Positions 47,901 to 59,377 of a stretch of 64,000 nt of DNA are shown piece after piece. The notes below the pieces were generated by a model, which saw only the letters and a program-made list of their open reading frames with translations, did not search any database and had not been told where the DNA came from. Every line of letters starts with the position of its first letter. Position 1 is the first letter of the stretch. Made by a program: the position numbers and the translations under genes. Source of the DNA: Calycina herbarum. Taxonomy: Eukaryota; Ascomycota; Leotiomycetes; Helotiales; Pezizellaceae. The stretch covers positions 1 to 64,000 of the forward strand of contig LLEY01000194.1 of assembly GCA_001414485.1 (NCBI GenBank), in the 5' to 3' direction.

Positions 47901-50101
47901 GATGGCAGCGGAAGATCTCAGTGCTTATCAATCACCTGCCACACCACGAGCTTCGATGGGCCGATTCTCATTTGCTTCTATGGATCGAAGAAGTTCATTC
48001 CAGGATATACATTTCGACGAACTTGTCGATGAGGCACTTGTATTGGATGATGCCGCAGTTTTTGAACGTTGCTTTCAACATATGAATGACTTTGCTTCAG
48101 AAGGTCTTCGCACACTTTTGTTTGGGTATCGATTTCTGGATGAACAAGAATACGATGGTTGGAAAAAGATATACCTTGATGCAACTACCAGTCTTGTCGA
48201 CCGGCAAGAGTTGATTGAGAAGGCCGGTGAGATGATTGAGCAGAATTTTGATCTTTCTGGTGCTACGGCTATTGAAGATAAGCTTCAGAAGGGCGTCCCT
48301 GAAACTATTGATAAGTTGAGAAGAGCCAATATCAAAATTTGGATGCTTACTGGAGATAAGAGGGAGACGGCTATTAATATCGCTCACTCAGCCAGATTGG
48401 CAAAGAATTACTCCGAGGTAAGGATACTCTACATTTATATGTCCTAGCCTATTATTCACAAGAGGAAAGCTAACTTTCTTCTAGGTCATTATTCTTGATC
48501 ATACTACCGGCGAAGTTGAGCAGAAAATGGCCACTGCTACGCTGGACATCAGCAAGGGCTCCATCGCACATTCCGTTATAGTTGTGGATGGTCAGACCCT
48601 CAGCGAAATTGACGCCAACGAGACCTTAAAACTCCTCTTCTTCGACTTAGCGGTACTCGCGGACTCGGTGATTTGTTGCCGAGCAAGTCCTAGCCAGAAA
48701 GCTTCACTGGTGAAGAAGATCAGAACCAAGATCAACAAATCGATCACGTTAGCGATCGGTGATGGTGCCAACGATATCGCTATGATTCAAGAAGCTCATG
48801 TCGGCATTGGTATCAGTGGAAAGGAAGGTCTTCAAGCAGCCAGAATCTCCGATTATTCCATCGCTCAGTTCCGCTTCTTACAGAGGCTGCTGTTCGTTCA
48901 TGGACGTTGGAATTACATCCGCACCAGCAAGTACATTCTGAGTACATTCTGGAAAGAATTGGTATTCTACATGCTCCAGGCGATGTTTCAAAAATGGACG
49001 GGATATACAGGAACCTCGCTATTTGAGAGTACATCCTTGACGGTTTTCAACACCCTGTTCACATCACTAGCTGTCATCTTCCTCGGAATTTTCGAGCAAG
49101 ATCTCAATGCGTCTACCCTCCTTGCAGTGCCGGAACTATACACGATGGGCCAAAGAAATGAGGGCTTCAACATCAAGAAATATATCGGTTGGATGTTCAT
49201 GGCTGCCTGCGAATGCATGATCATATGGTTTGTGATGTTTGGATTATTTGGCGAATCAACCTTTACGAGTGATAACAATCTGTTCTCCATGGGACAACTT
49301 TGCTTCACTTCGGCGGTAGTGTTTATCAATACCAAGATGCTGTAAGTTTTTCTGTTCTGAACTGTGCCGAAAGCTAGCATACTAATTTACAATAGGATTC
49401 TTGAAATGCATAACAAGACCTGGGTTCCAGCTTTTGGATGGATCATTTCTGTCGGCGGTTGGTTCATGTGGAATGTCCTCCTCTCATTTGCATTCAAGGC
49501 CACAACGAAAGTATACCCTCTCTACCCAGTAGCAAACGGCTTCCTTACACGTTTCGGTCGGAACATTCTCTGGTGGCTCGTGGTATTACTTACACTCGCT
49601 GCTGTCGTCCTCCTCGAACTGGGGGTGTCATCCATACGCAAGAGCTTCTGGCCCACAGACACAGATATCTTCCAGGTGTTGCAAAAAGATACCGCTATTC
49701 GAAGGCGCTTTGAGGATACCATCAAGGCAGAGGAAGATGGCTATGGAGGTATGGAGATGGGAAAAGAGAAAACAAGTACGGATATCAGAGGTGAAAGAGA
49801 GATCCAAGATATATTGGATGGAAGACGACCCAGTAGGGCAGGCACGGGTGATACCGATGCTGATTTGGATGCCAATGGAGCTCTTGTGAAGAGTCCTGTT
49901 GAGTCTGAAGGAGGCATGAAGAGGAGTTTGAGTGGAAAGTTGACGAGGAGAAAGTTTAGCACTGAGAATGCGGCTGTTGGCATGGCGGGTGGAACGCATG
50001 AAGATATCGAACTTGCGAGTCGATTTCCGATGGTTGCGGCGCAGGCGAGACGATCTGTTGATATCGCAGAGGTACTAGGGAGAAAACCTGGGACTTCGTG
50101 A
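44902..50101 (+). CDS. DNF3: P4-type ATPase (phospholipid flippase), Dnf3-like
   Basis: Ten-helix flippase that moves phospholipids from the outer or luminal to the cytosolic leaflet. Exons 44902-48417, 48485-49341 and 49396-50101 give 1692 aa. Seen: long Ser/Pro-rich N-tail (1-240); NSIRSSRYTIWNFLPRQFFF, then FSKLANAYFLLISILQMVPG before TM2; actuator DGET at 446-449; phosphorylation motif DKTGT with Asp663; MLTGDKRETA; hinge GDGAND near 1264-1269; and the C-terminal membrane helices followed by a 180-aa polar tail. LQMVPGLSTTGNYTTIAPLL and GKEGYDDVRRYKLDKVENN point to the Dnf3 branch rather than Dnf1/2, Drs2 or Neo1; the subclass is less sure than the family. A Ser/Arg-rich insertion at about residues 915-1040 interrupts the nucleotide-binding domain. 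The start is the first real ATG (ACAATGGCG). Confidence 0.95.
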
Positions 50102-50661
50102 TGAAAGTCGAATGAGATCAACTTGAACTAGAATGGATGAGACAATGTATATAAGATGAGAGAGCTGCGCATCCATCGATCAACCGGACAGCCTAATGAT
50201 TGCTGGAACCAGAATACCACAACACACGATGAAACGATACGCATATCAAGGACGGAAGGAAAAGGACGATACCCCTAGAAACAAACAAACACATGGGCAC
50301 AACAGGGCGAGTATATACATAATTCGGGTTCGGGATCTCTTGGTTGGGATTTGGTTTGGGCTAGGCTTTTTGCTGTTTTGTTGCTTTAGAGTCTTCAGGT
50401 GTATGTTCTTTTTATGGGCCTGTCGGGTTTCTCTCTGCATGTTTGGGAAGGGAATTGGAGATAAGAAACATACCTAGGATACCTAGCAGCTTGGGGGCAT
50501 GACATAGATACATACATGAGACCTTTTCTTGTGGGAAGATTTGGACGGATGGGATGGGTCCTTGTGCTTTGAAGTTGGGTTATTGTATCAATACGAAATG
50601 ATATATATAGATCAACATGGAAGCTTCATGAATTTCTCCTGATGACAGAAATTTGACCGTC
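50102..50661. other. P4-ATPase 3' region
   Basis: No coding region supported. Likely 3' UTR and spacer up to the repeat element. Confidence 0.4.
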
Positions 50662-51046
50662 CTCGCCGTGGACATGAAAAGGGGCAGTGATAAATAACTC
50701 GTTGTAGCACAGTTAAGTTAAACTACTCTGGAACTTAAGACAACCGGGCTAATAGTCCTACCATCAAAAGTATGAAGAGTAACCACGGCACTACGCTGTA
50801 ACCACCCTGTATAGTACCCTGGGGGGCCCTGAAGCCTGAAGGCTTCTGATTCGCGAACCTCCCTGTAAAGGGCGTCGATGCCCTGAAACAATTGGGCTAC
50901 GCGAGCCTATGAAAAGGCATCCAAAGGCCTAATTTGCAGGGTAGTCCACTAAAATACAGCGCTCTCGCCAGATAAGTACTCCAAGGTACTATTACAGGGC
51001 ATTACAGCGTACTGAAGTATTTACTGTTACTTTTGGTGTCCGAGAG
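50662..51046. repeat. Long divergent member of the inverted-repeat family, about 385 bp
   Basis: The left end CTCGCCGTGGACATGAAAAG then GGGCAGTGATAAATAACTC and the right end AGTATTTACTGTTACTTTTG then GTGTCCGAGAG are diverged inverse copies of the family terminus. The interior is quite different, being GC-rich with GGGGGGCCCTGAAGCC, GAAGGCTTC and several ACTATTACAGGG-like words. It could be a second subfamily using the same ends, or an element that captured other sequence. Confidence 0.6.
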
Positions 51047-51455
51047 AGAAAGAAGCGTTCCTGGTTATGGAGTTAATTGGAAAAGCAAGGGGAAATGAAT
51101 GGCACGATATTTAGGTATACGTTTGAACAGAAAAGCTAGGAGACAAATTTCATAGTTGCCAGAAGGGTGCGCCTCCAACGAGAAGAAAAGACGGGCTACT
51201 CGAACAATCACAAAAGACATAATTCATTTAGTAAGAGGTATGGCTTCATTGAAAATGTCTAAGGCGCACCTAGATCTAAGGAACACCTATAACAAGTGGA
51301 ACAAATCTAACCGCCATTGATTCATCGCATTTTAATTCGTGTGCATTATTTCATGTATTTCATGTTTCAATGATCTCGTGAGAGGCATCATAGAATTGTA
51401 CCAAAGCTAAGAAATGATTAGCTTGTGGTCGTGAATGGTATCTGAGATAAAAGAC
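51047..51455. other. AHA1 3' region
   Basis: No coding region seen. Probable 3' UTR of the minus-strand AHA1 gene and spacer. Confidence 0.4.
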
Positions 51456-52523
51456 TCACCCAAAGGTCTGCTTGATGCTTCTAACGTAATATTCCCGCCA
51501 GTTTCTCTTGGTAACCTCTTCTTGTCCAATAGGAACTCCACTCCAGCTGACTCTCATAACGGTGACGTTATCAACATCATTTTGGTCAAAGTTGATCTCA
51601 AGTCTAGAGAAGTGTCCCTTTGGCCATTGGTCCAATCGCCAGCTCTGAACAATCTTGGTTGGCTCAACGAGTTCAAGATATTCTCCTGAAACATTGCCAC
51701 CGAAGAGTTCATATTTACCACCTTTCTTAGCACCCTCAAAGAGTTTTGGGGCAGCACGAGTGAAGGCAGCAATACGCTGGGGGTCTGTGAAGGTTTGGTA
51801 GAGTTCTGAAGCCGGAGCGCGGAACTCTTCGGTATCTGTGACCGTTGTGGTGTTTACCGAGGTAACTTTGTTACTCTCAGTGTGGGCAGGCGACTGGGTA
51901 GGGCCGGAAGGGGTGTGCAACTTTGGAGTGGAAACACCGCTTGCTGGACCGGAGCCAGGTGCGTGTTGAATGTCTTTGCCATGCTCAGCAATCAAGGCTG
52001 GGCCAAGCTTTGCAAATTGCTTTCGCAACTGTGGGACGATCTTTGCACGTACGAGATCTTTGACTGGAGCCTTGGAGTTGGCATCAGAGTAAATATCTAT
52101 GTCAAACTGATGAATGTTAGTCAGGCCATGACGAGCGCCCATTGGGGACGACAAGACATACAACATACTCGTTTTCTTCCGTGTCGTGGGCTACCTCGGG
52201 AACGGTGATGGTGCCACTGACATCCTCATCGTCCTTGGTTTTGCCTAAGCGGGGAGGTCAGGAAGGATCTTGACAAAAGGGTCGAGGAAAGCAAGCTTAC
52301 CAGAGTACTCGAGAACCAGCTTGACATCAAAGATAGTGATCACCTTGCCCTTGCGCTGGTTGACATCGACATCTCCATCCATGCTAACCAACTTGTCCAA
52401 TTGAGCGGTGACACCATTCTCCTCAGCCTTGATGTCTTTGACGCTACCCTCCAGCCATGACTTGGTCCAACCTGACGCGTCCTTGTTGACCCAGTGCCAA
52501 TTGTTTGGATTGTGGAGGACCAT
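51456..52523 (-). CDS. AHA1: Hsp90 ATPase activator Aha1
   Basis: Cytosolic co-chaperone that binds the Hsp90 middle and N domains and stimulates its ATPase. Exons on the minus strand are 52523-52301, 52244-52162 and 52106-51456; 318 aa. The N-terminus carries the signature NPNNWHWVNKDASGW (NxNNWHW), known in the family to affect Hsp90 ATP turnover. The N-domain runs to about residue 155 (KGKVITIFDVKLVLEYSGKT, VSGTITVPEVAHDT). A Ser/Thr/Pro/Gly linker precedes the C-terminal START-like AHSA1 domain (ELYQTFTDPQRIAAFTRAAP, GGKYELFGGNVSGEYLEL, QTFG at the end). Intron phases close. The ATG is followed by VLHNPNNWHW, the family start. Confidence 0.97.
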
Positions 52524-53232
52524 GATGGGCTAAAGGTTGTTGAGTTTGTTGGAATCGAAGTTGGAGTTGAAGAAGAAGTGGGACTCAACTGGAAAAGCTT
52601 GTCAGCAAAGATCGTAGGAAAAAGCTGAAAACTCGGTGAGGGGTAGATTTGGAGATCAGAAGAAACCCGAAGGTATAGCAATTTCAGCAAGGACTTGAGT
52701 ACAAAGTCTGTCCATATGACTGGTGCCAGCTTTATCTATCATCATATCAAGGGGGTCGAGGCCATCTTCACCACCGTATCTGGGTGTGCCTTGCCATTCC
52801 AACTTGGAATGTCAAGTACGCGGACGGTGAAGAGTTGAGCGCAAGAACGATTGTGCGCGCGAGGGAGGAGGTGGAAATGCGTACCGTCTTCTCTGCAGAA
52901 ACTATCGTGTGGTCATGAAGGCGTTCACGATCTCAAGCAGCTTTGAGAATGCGAGGCTCGAAGAAATATTGAGAAGGTCATGGAAGAAGAAATTCAGCGC
53001 CAAAATTTCAAGAATGTGGTGGGGTGCGGTCAGCCTGAGGCATGAACACTGATAATAGATGATCCGTTCCGAGTTAACTAGGAACACTTTAACATACTCC
53101 AGATGTATTACTGGCTGCAATATATCTGGTGTCAATGTAGCAGGGTGTGATTTTTTAACCGCAAATCCATCACGCATATCTCTAGACCTCATCACCGTGT
53201 CCCGTATCTTAATACGTCGACTGTTCTGGGAT
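52524..53232. promoter_or_regulatory. AHA1 promoter and spacer
   Basis: No supported gene. Near 52800 there is a GC-richer stretch. An upstream extension of the 53233 frame reaches 53059 but its first 55 residues look non-coding. Confidence 0.4.
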
Positions 53233-56200
53233 ATGAGCAACTTCAAGTCTACTCTAAAGAAGCTCCGGGTTGAAGCTACCGATCATAGTTGGTTTCTCCC
53301 TTGCGAATCTCTCCTAGAGGCAGTGACCGGGGAGGCGGTCCGCCTAGAACTCGGGGCCGCAGTGAAAGAGGGTGGAATCAAAGCATACAACCTTGATCAG
53401 ATTGAAAGAGATTGAGAGCGGGAAAAAGATATTCACTGTTCTTGTCCCGACCGATCAAACTGTCCACAATCATAGCTTCATCAGAAAGCGCATACTCAAT
53501 GACATGACATTAGGCTGCCTTTCGAGCTCGACGTTTTATATAGTCTCTCCCTTCCCGACCCTGGGGACTTTTACGAGAAACAATGGGAAGTTGCAGTGCC
53601 ACAGTTGACATATGGCACAATCAACACAGTATTAGACGAGCGAGCAATCTTGCCCTTCGTTATGGACGATGAGATTGGTGCGGGTTCCTTTGGAACGGTC
53701 CACAAGATTCAGATCCATCCAAGACATCAACCACTCTCAGGCGGATTATCTCCGCAGGTAGGTTTGTTCGCCGTTGCGGATAATGTCAATTGCGCTAATG
53801 CTCAAAAAGATTGTCAGAAAGGAGATGAAGGTCGCTCGTGATCACGAGGCTGAGCTGGAGAATCTTTCCATCCTCAATCATCTCAAACATCCTAACATCG
53901 TGGAAGTCTTGACTTCATACACCCGGAAAGACAGACATAATCTTATTTTCCCTCTTGCGGAAGGCGGGACGTTGGATGATCTTTTGTCTACAGAACGCAA
54001 TCTCACTCCCTTCATATCCAACGAATCCTTCCTTGTTGGCCTTGTCGGGCTATCCTCTGCACTTGATCATGTCCATAATTTCATTACGAAATGCAATATC
54101 AAGCTCGAACTTATTGGCTGTCATCATGATCTTCGACCAAAAAACATACTGTTGTCGGGACAAGTCTTCATCCTGGCTGATTTTGGGCTTTCGAAATTTA
54201 AGCCATCAACTGAAGACTCCGCCACCCCATTTAAGAAAGGACAGGACTATTATCTTGCACCAGAATGCGAAGATCTTGATAAATATTTTGAACCACTTTC
54301 TATTCGACGCTCAAGTGACATCTGGTCATTTGGTTGTAATTAGCCGAGGTGGCTACATACATGGTTCTTGGCCCTAGTGGCGTGTTGGATTTTGAGAATA
54401 AAAGAAAATTTATCAGTAACCGAATGGGGCTTTAAGTACTTCCACAAAGGTCCCGGAAAGTCAAATGATAACGTGTTTTTTTGGCTGTCAAAGTTGGAGA
54501 ACACGTCTTCTAGTAAATCATGTCGGCTTCTCGCCGATTTGGTTAGGCGAATCCTCAAATTGGAAGAAAGTGAACGTCCTAAGGCAAGAGAGGTTACATC
54601 AAGTCTGGGTCTTATCGCCCTATTCGAGATTGCAGAAGGACTGAATATGCAGTTTGAAAAAATTGTACTTGCCAGCAAATCTCTCGACGCTGTCATCGAA
54701 CATAAAAGGTTCGAGTCATGGAAAAACGGTTTTGGGGTGATATATCGTGCGGGCTCTGATCACCCTTTCCCTTGGAGCCAGGCGATGGATTTTGAGTTAA
54801 ACTCACAGCTTCTTTTCAATATGCGAGAAGTTCTGGAGTCTATTTCATCACAACAAGAACATCAGCAGTTGACGGGACACGGTTCTCTTTCTCAGCTGTA
54901 TCATCTCAATGATCGTCTTTACGATGGCTTGGATAGAAGACTACAGGAGCAATATAACTTGTATTTCCGGGCAATCATGATCGAAAACGATAACGAGGAT
55001 TTTGTGAAACTGTTAGGGAGGACGTACGGTAATGTCTCTTTGGACAAAGAGCTTCGCATCCGAGCATCGCTCAAGATTGCAACTCAACTGGCTTATAGTG
55101 CATCCGATGTGGGGGTGTTCAAGATGCAGATCGATCCGAACCGTATTCATAACCGAGTTTCATTTGGTGATCATCAACTAGGCTGGTTGAAGATGGATAC
55201 TGGTGAGCGACGAGTGCTTGTAGCGTCTCGACGTTATGATATATTCGTCAATGAAGAGATTCTACGCGAGGTTTTGGTCCGAGTAGATGCAATTTCGGAG
55301 TTGTTGGGTTGTGAGAAGCCCGAGGAGTTCCATGCGCTTGATAGCTGTGGTTTCTTCGTCCACAGCAGCCGTCCGGAGCTAGGAATCATCTGCAACCTTC
55401 CCAGCTCCGGAAGCGACCATGCCATAATTCCAAGAACGCTGAGAGATGTAATAAATGATACCATGTCCAAGAGCCATAGACACTGGCCAATTCTTGATGA
55501 TAGATTCAATCTGGCATTGACTCTAGCCCGATCATTGCAAGAATTTCACATTGTCGGATGGCTGCACAAGACTTTAACGTCTTCCAACATTGCATTTTTC
55601 CCAGCGGAAAATCAAACTCTAAAAGTCAATTTTTTAAAAAAATTCTAGAGACGAGACGACGGGTATTGGGAAACAACCACCAACTAGTTATTGCGAGTAA
55701 AAGCAATCTAGCATTGAACTATCTGTCTCAGGGACTTTGGGCGAGAAGTACTAGAAGAATCGAGAAAACACAGCTCCTTGAGAGAAGAACACCCCCAAAC
55801 CCAATACAGCATGAATCATCTAGGAATGATTCTTCGAAATCAAAGACGTTTTCAAGAGTCCGAGGAGCTCCTTTCCCGGGCAGTGAACATAGGTTCAAAG
55901 GTGCTTGGTCCTGAGCATCCGCAAACACTTGCAACCAAATCCAATCTCTCTACAATCCATAGAGACCAACAGCGATATGACGAGGCTTTGAAAATCGATC
56001 AAGAAGTACTAGCGGCCAAGAAAATCATGCTCGGCGAGGAACATTATGATACGATACAGAGTATGGGTAATCTCGCAGGCACTTTATGGCACCAACTTCG
56101 TTTCGAAGAAGCTAAAGAAAGATTCGAAGAAGCACTTGATAGAAGTAATTTAGCGCTAGGAAAGGAGCATCCGGTAACACTCAATATCTCTAGCAATCTC

Positions 56201-56490
56201 GGTGCAACATACGGATCTTTGCAGTTGTGGGGAAAAGAAGAAGCGATAGAAACTCAGGCGCTACCGAGGCAAACGAAAGAGTCATGGGCATGGACCATCC
56301 ACAAACGTTGGCTATCAGATATAATCTCGCCTCCAATTTGAAATCGCAAGGCCGGAACGAAGAGTCTTTACATTTATTCACCAAGGTTCAACAACAGATG
56401 CACCGAGTATTAGGACCTGAACACCCCAACACCCAAAAAGCGACGATAGAGTTAGCGGGACTGGCAAGGGAAAACAATGGAAACTTCTAG
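53233..56490 (+). pseudogene. Frameshifted kinase / pseudokinase-like / TPR protein (fungal NLR-like relic)
   Basis: Recognisable pieces lie in order but in different frames. (1) About 53233-53590: N-terminal helical fragment (SWFLPCESLLEAVTGEAV, KKIFTVLVPTDQ). (2) 53600-54340: Ser/Thr kinase with ILPFVMDDEIGAGSFGTVHK, LKKI, CHHDLRPKNILL, LADFGLSK and RSSDIWSFGC. (3) 54420-55620: a long segment ending in DRFNLALTLARSLQEFH then GWLHKTLTSSNIAFF, resembling the degraded kinase-like domain seen in fungal HeLo/prion-inhibition proteins. (4) 55640-56490: kinesin-light-chain-type TPRs (LGPEHPQTLATKSNLSTIHR, MGMDHPQTLAIRYNLASNLK, LGPEHPNTQKATIELAGLAR). Breaks occur near 53405, 53575, 53760-53800 (possibly an intron), 54340 (stop), 54420, 55630 (T/A homopolymers), 55760 and 56250. 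I found no NB-ARC or NACHT domain. Likely a non-functional relic unless the breaks are sequence errors. Confidence 0.8.
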
Positions 56491-57186
56491 TATTAGTTAC
56501 TGAGCGAAAGAAAATTTATCCAACGGTGTATTTAATACACTTTTCCTAGTTATAGTTCAGTTTTTTATATCTTACTTTAGCGGTGATGGATGCCAATATA
56601 TTACAAGCATTTATCTTACCACGTCACAAGTCTTGAGTATCTTTAAGGGGACTCAATGCGTTTTGGGTAAGAGAAATATGTCTTGTCTTCAAGGCTCGAT
56701 TGCTCTCCAGAGTCTAAACTAGGACTAGTCCAATTGAGGGTTTCTTAGAAGCACCACGTTCAGGTGCATGAGTCTCGGCCTTCCTTGCAGTGACATCGAG
56801 AAATGGACTTTCAAAATTTGTTGAAAAGATAGGTGTTGGCAGGTTACCGTGCCACCGTGGTCATGCAAACTCTTGGGGAGTTTCCTGAACTTGGTAGGCA
56901 GGGAGATAAAATGAAGAAAGAGGAGTTTGAGGAAATAGAGAACGGGGAGGTGGCGTCTCAAAAATATCTCTTGGAAGGAGTGGATTTCGCGAATATAAGA
57001 CAGAAAGAGAGGGAATTAATACAAATAGAAAGGGTGCGACTTTCTTCACCAACCCTCCCAACATAGTGCAACTTTCATTCAAATTTCCAAATTATCCAGC
57101 TAGGATAATTTGGAAATTTGATGTTTGGCAGGAAATGAAGTCTCACGATTCGTACACTTTATCTGCATGATGTTATACTACCCAAG
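56491..57186. other. Spacer
   Basis: A 77-codon frame at 56833-57066 is charged (GDKMKKEEFEEIENGEV) but has no recognised family and I do not call it. Nothing else seen. Confidence 0.35.
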
Positions 57187-57394
57187 CTCGGATGCACAGT
57201 AAAAGCGGCAGTAAATTTCAGGTTTGTACCTGCTTACCGAGCCTACCTAGCTCGTTGTTCCAACTTTTCAAGGTGAGTTGAGTAAGTTATCCTAAATACT
57301 TGTAACAATCAACTTAATATGTCCCAATTATCTAGATCAATACTTGTTATTGTGCTGTATGATTGGATCAACGAGGTATTTATTGTCCACCAGG
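57187..57394. repeat. MITE-like inverted-repeat element, copy 6
   Basis: The left end is CTCGGATGCACAGTAAAAGC then GGCAGTAAATTTCAGG. The segment GGTTTGTACCTGCTTACC closely matches copy 1 (GGTTCGTACCTGCCTACC), and GCTCGTTGTTCCAACTTTTC follows. The right end GAGGTATTTATTGTCCACC has lost the inner CTGCCGCTTTTTC portion. Confidence 0.7.
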
Positions 57395-57796
57395 AGAAGC
57401 CGATTTCCGAGTTTTGTGCTAAGCGAGGGTGAGGGGAGGATGCGGGGTCTAAAAGAAATACATCATTGGACGTTTACGGAGATCCGTAGATTCCATATCT
57501 CGGCATCTCATTATTAAAAACGGCATTTGATTTGATCAGAACCTCATGGTCCGACAATCCCGGTTCATTAATAATCTGCAAGCAAAAATGTACAGTCACA
57601 AGCTATGACGTTCACGTGGTTGTGGCAACATGTCGCATACCAAGCACATATTTTAGAGTTCAACTATCCAAACACGAATCTTCTTAAGTAGGGTAGATTT
57701 TGTTTCAGTTTCTTTTCATATACTTGTTCTTCCTTTCCCATTTTATTGCTGCTCACCAATAGAAATAATTTTTTTTCTACTCATCTTATCTTTTCA
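57395..57796. promoter_or_regulatory. Upstream region of the 57797 membrane-protein gene
   Basis: No coding region. 57700-57795 is pyrimidine-rich (TTTTTTTCTACTCATCTTAT), consistent with a leader. Confidence 0.4.
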
Positions 57797-58698
57797 ATGG
57801 CTCCCGTCATTTGGGGTTTAGATCTCAAAGAGATACAATGGTCAAAATTCAAGAGTTCGGATATGTTTACTGCTGAGTATCATCTTCGAAGCACAAAAAT
57901 GATCGTCTACCAAATAGCCATGATTTTCATGGTAGTTTCCGAATCTGTTGGTACTGCAGCATTATCCGGTAGATACCTCCCCCGGCCATCTATAAATTCC
58001 GTTGTCTCCTAACCTTTACATTCCCAGATTATGTGGACCAACAAGATGGAGTCTCCACACGAAGCCAGGCCAGAGCTATGGTGCAAAATAACGACATAAT
58101 TGCGGTGTTCTCATACAACATATTCATCGGCATTGCAGTTGCTACTATCTTTGGTTCAGGGTTCTTTTTCGATCTTTTCTGGCCGGAAAGGAAGGAGATT
58201 GCAGCTGTTCGACTCGCATGGAAGATTTCCGCTGTGGTGGTATCTTTTATGGCGCTGGCTGATCTCATTGCCATGACAGTTCGTCTCATAATCAATTTCT
58301 TGGCCACGGATTCAGTGCTGATATTCTTGAACTAGGTTATAATTGCAACAAGAAGGGCGTACATCACGGGAGTCTCGGAATCAGAAGCAGAGTTTTATTT
58401 CCGCCAAAATGGACCCCCGAATCCAATTTACAGGAAGAATGCATATTGTATTGCTTCAGTGGTTATTGGGTGGTTGGGTGTTATAGGTTCTTTCGCCAGG
58501 TAAGTCAATAATTGGTTTCTCATTGTTTGTGTCAAGTACTGACATCTGTTGAATAGCGCTTTTGTGATGTGGATATCCATCAATCACGACGAGATACATG
58601 GTCCCAGGTCTTCGAAGTTCCAAACAAAAGACGAAGTTAAAAATGATCAACCACAGGTCGATGAGACAGGAGCTGGGGCAGTTCTAGATCCTGTTTAA
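57797..58698 (+). CDS. Four-pass membrane protein, 242 aa, unknown function
   Basis: Exons 57797-57968, 58028-58278, 58336-58499 and 58557-58698, all with consistent phases. The predicted topology has four hydrophobic segments: MIVYQIAMIFMVVSESVGTA; DIIAVFSYNIFIGIAVATIF; ISAVVVSFMALADLIAMTV; and AYCIASVVIGWLGVIGSFAS. A conserved-looking cytosolic or luminal loop reads TRRAYITGVSESEAEFYFRQ then NGPPNPIYRKN. The C-terminal tail is polar (KFQTKDEVKNDQPQVDETGA). There are no enzymatic motifs. It resembles the many uncharacterised tetraspanning proteins of ascomycetes; I do not recognise a named family. Confidence 0.8.
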
Positions 58699-59377
58699 GA
58701 TGTAAGAGTACTGGTAAAAATACCCCTGATAAAGATAGAAAAATTTACCTGTCAATGGCCTGAAAAACAACCCTTCATAAGCGAGCCTTGGTAGTCTGAC
58801 ATCCTGGTGGCCATGGGTAGAATACTAGTAGAAACTCATGGAGTCTACTTGGAGCGTGCTAAAATGACGAAACTGAGAAGGAAAAGAAAGTCACTATCAC
58901 TCGAAGAGAACAAACCCTTTCTTATCTAAACTGGTTCTCTTCTACTAGCAAGAGCTTCAGTACTTCTTCTGAGAACATTCTCACCTTCCTATATCGACTT
59001 ATTGATGCAGTAAACAAAAGCTTTACTAGGCCTGGTATTGACATCGTCGATTCGCTTCTCACAAATAACTTCGTCAAGTGGTTCCCCTCCAGCCGCCTCC
59101 AAAATCTATTCAACACTCCAAAGATGACATCTGGCTACCAATCGACGGTACCTAGGCTTAGGTACCATGGCCACTTCACATTTTGTTTTCTCAAGTTTCG
59201 TAACTTTCAGTCATTATTCGTAATGCATCATTTTATTTTACATTGACCCATGTCTCTTTTATGACTTGATTTTGGATGTTATCATTCCATTCCCTACCAA
59301 GCTCCATCCATGAAGTACGCACTTAGAAGTCGTGTGCAATAACCTTCTATAAATCCTAGCCACACCCTCTATCCCTC
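58699..59377. other. Convergent spacer between the membrane protein and HUL5
   Basis: 3' regions of two converging genes; no coding frame supported. A palindromic-looking CGGTACCTAGGCTTAGGTACC occurs near 59149-59168 and could be a small hairpin. Confidence 0.4.
59149..59168. other. Short perfect hairpin, GGTACCTAGG/CTTAGGTACC type
   Basis: The sequence GGTACCTAGGCTTAGGTACC contains GGTACCTA paired with TAGGTACC around a GGCT loop, an 8-bp perfect stem. It sits in the spacer between two converging 3' ends and could be a terminator-like or processing element; the role is unknown. Confidence 0.4.
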
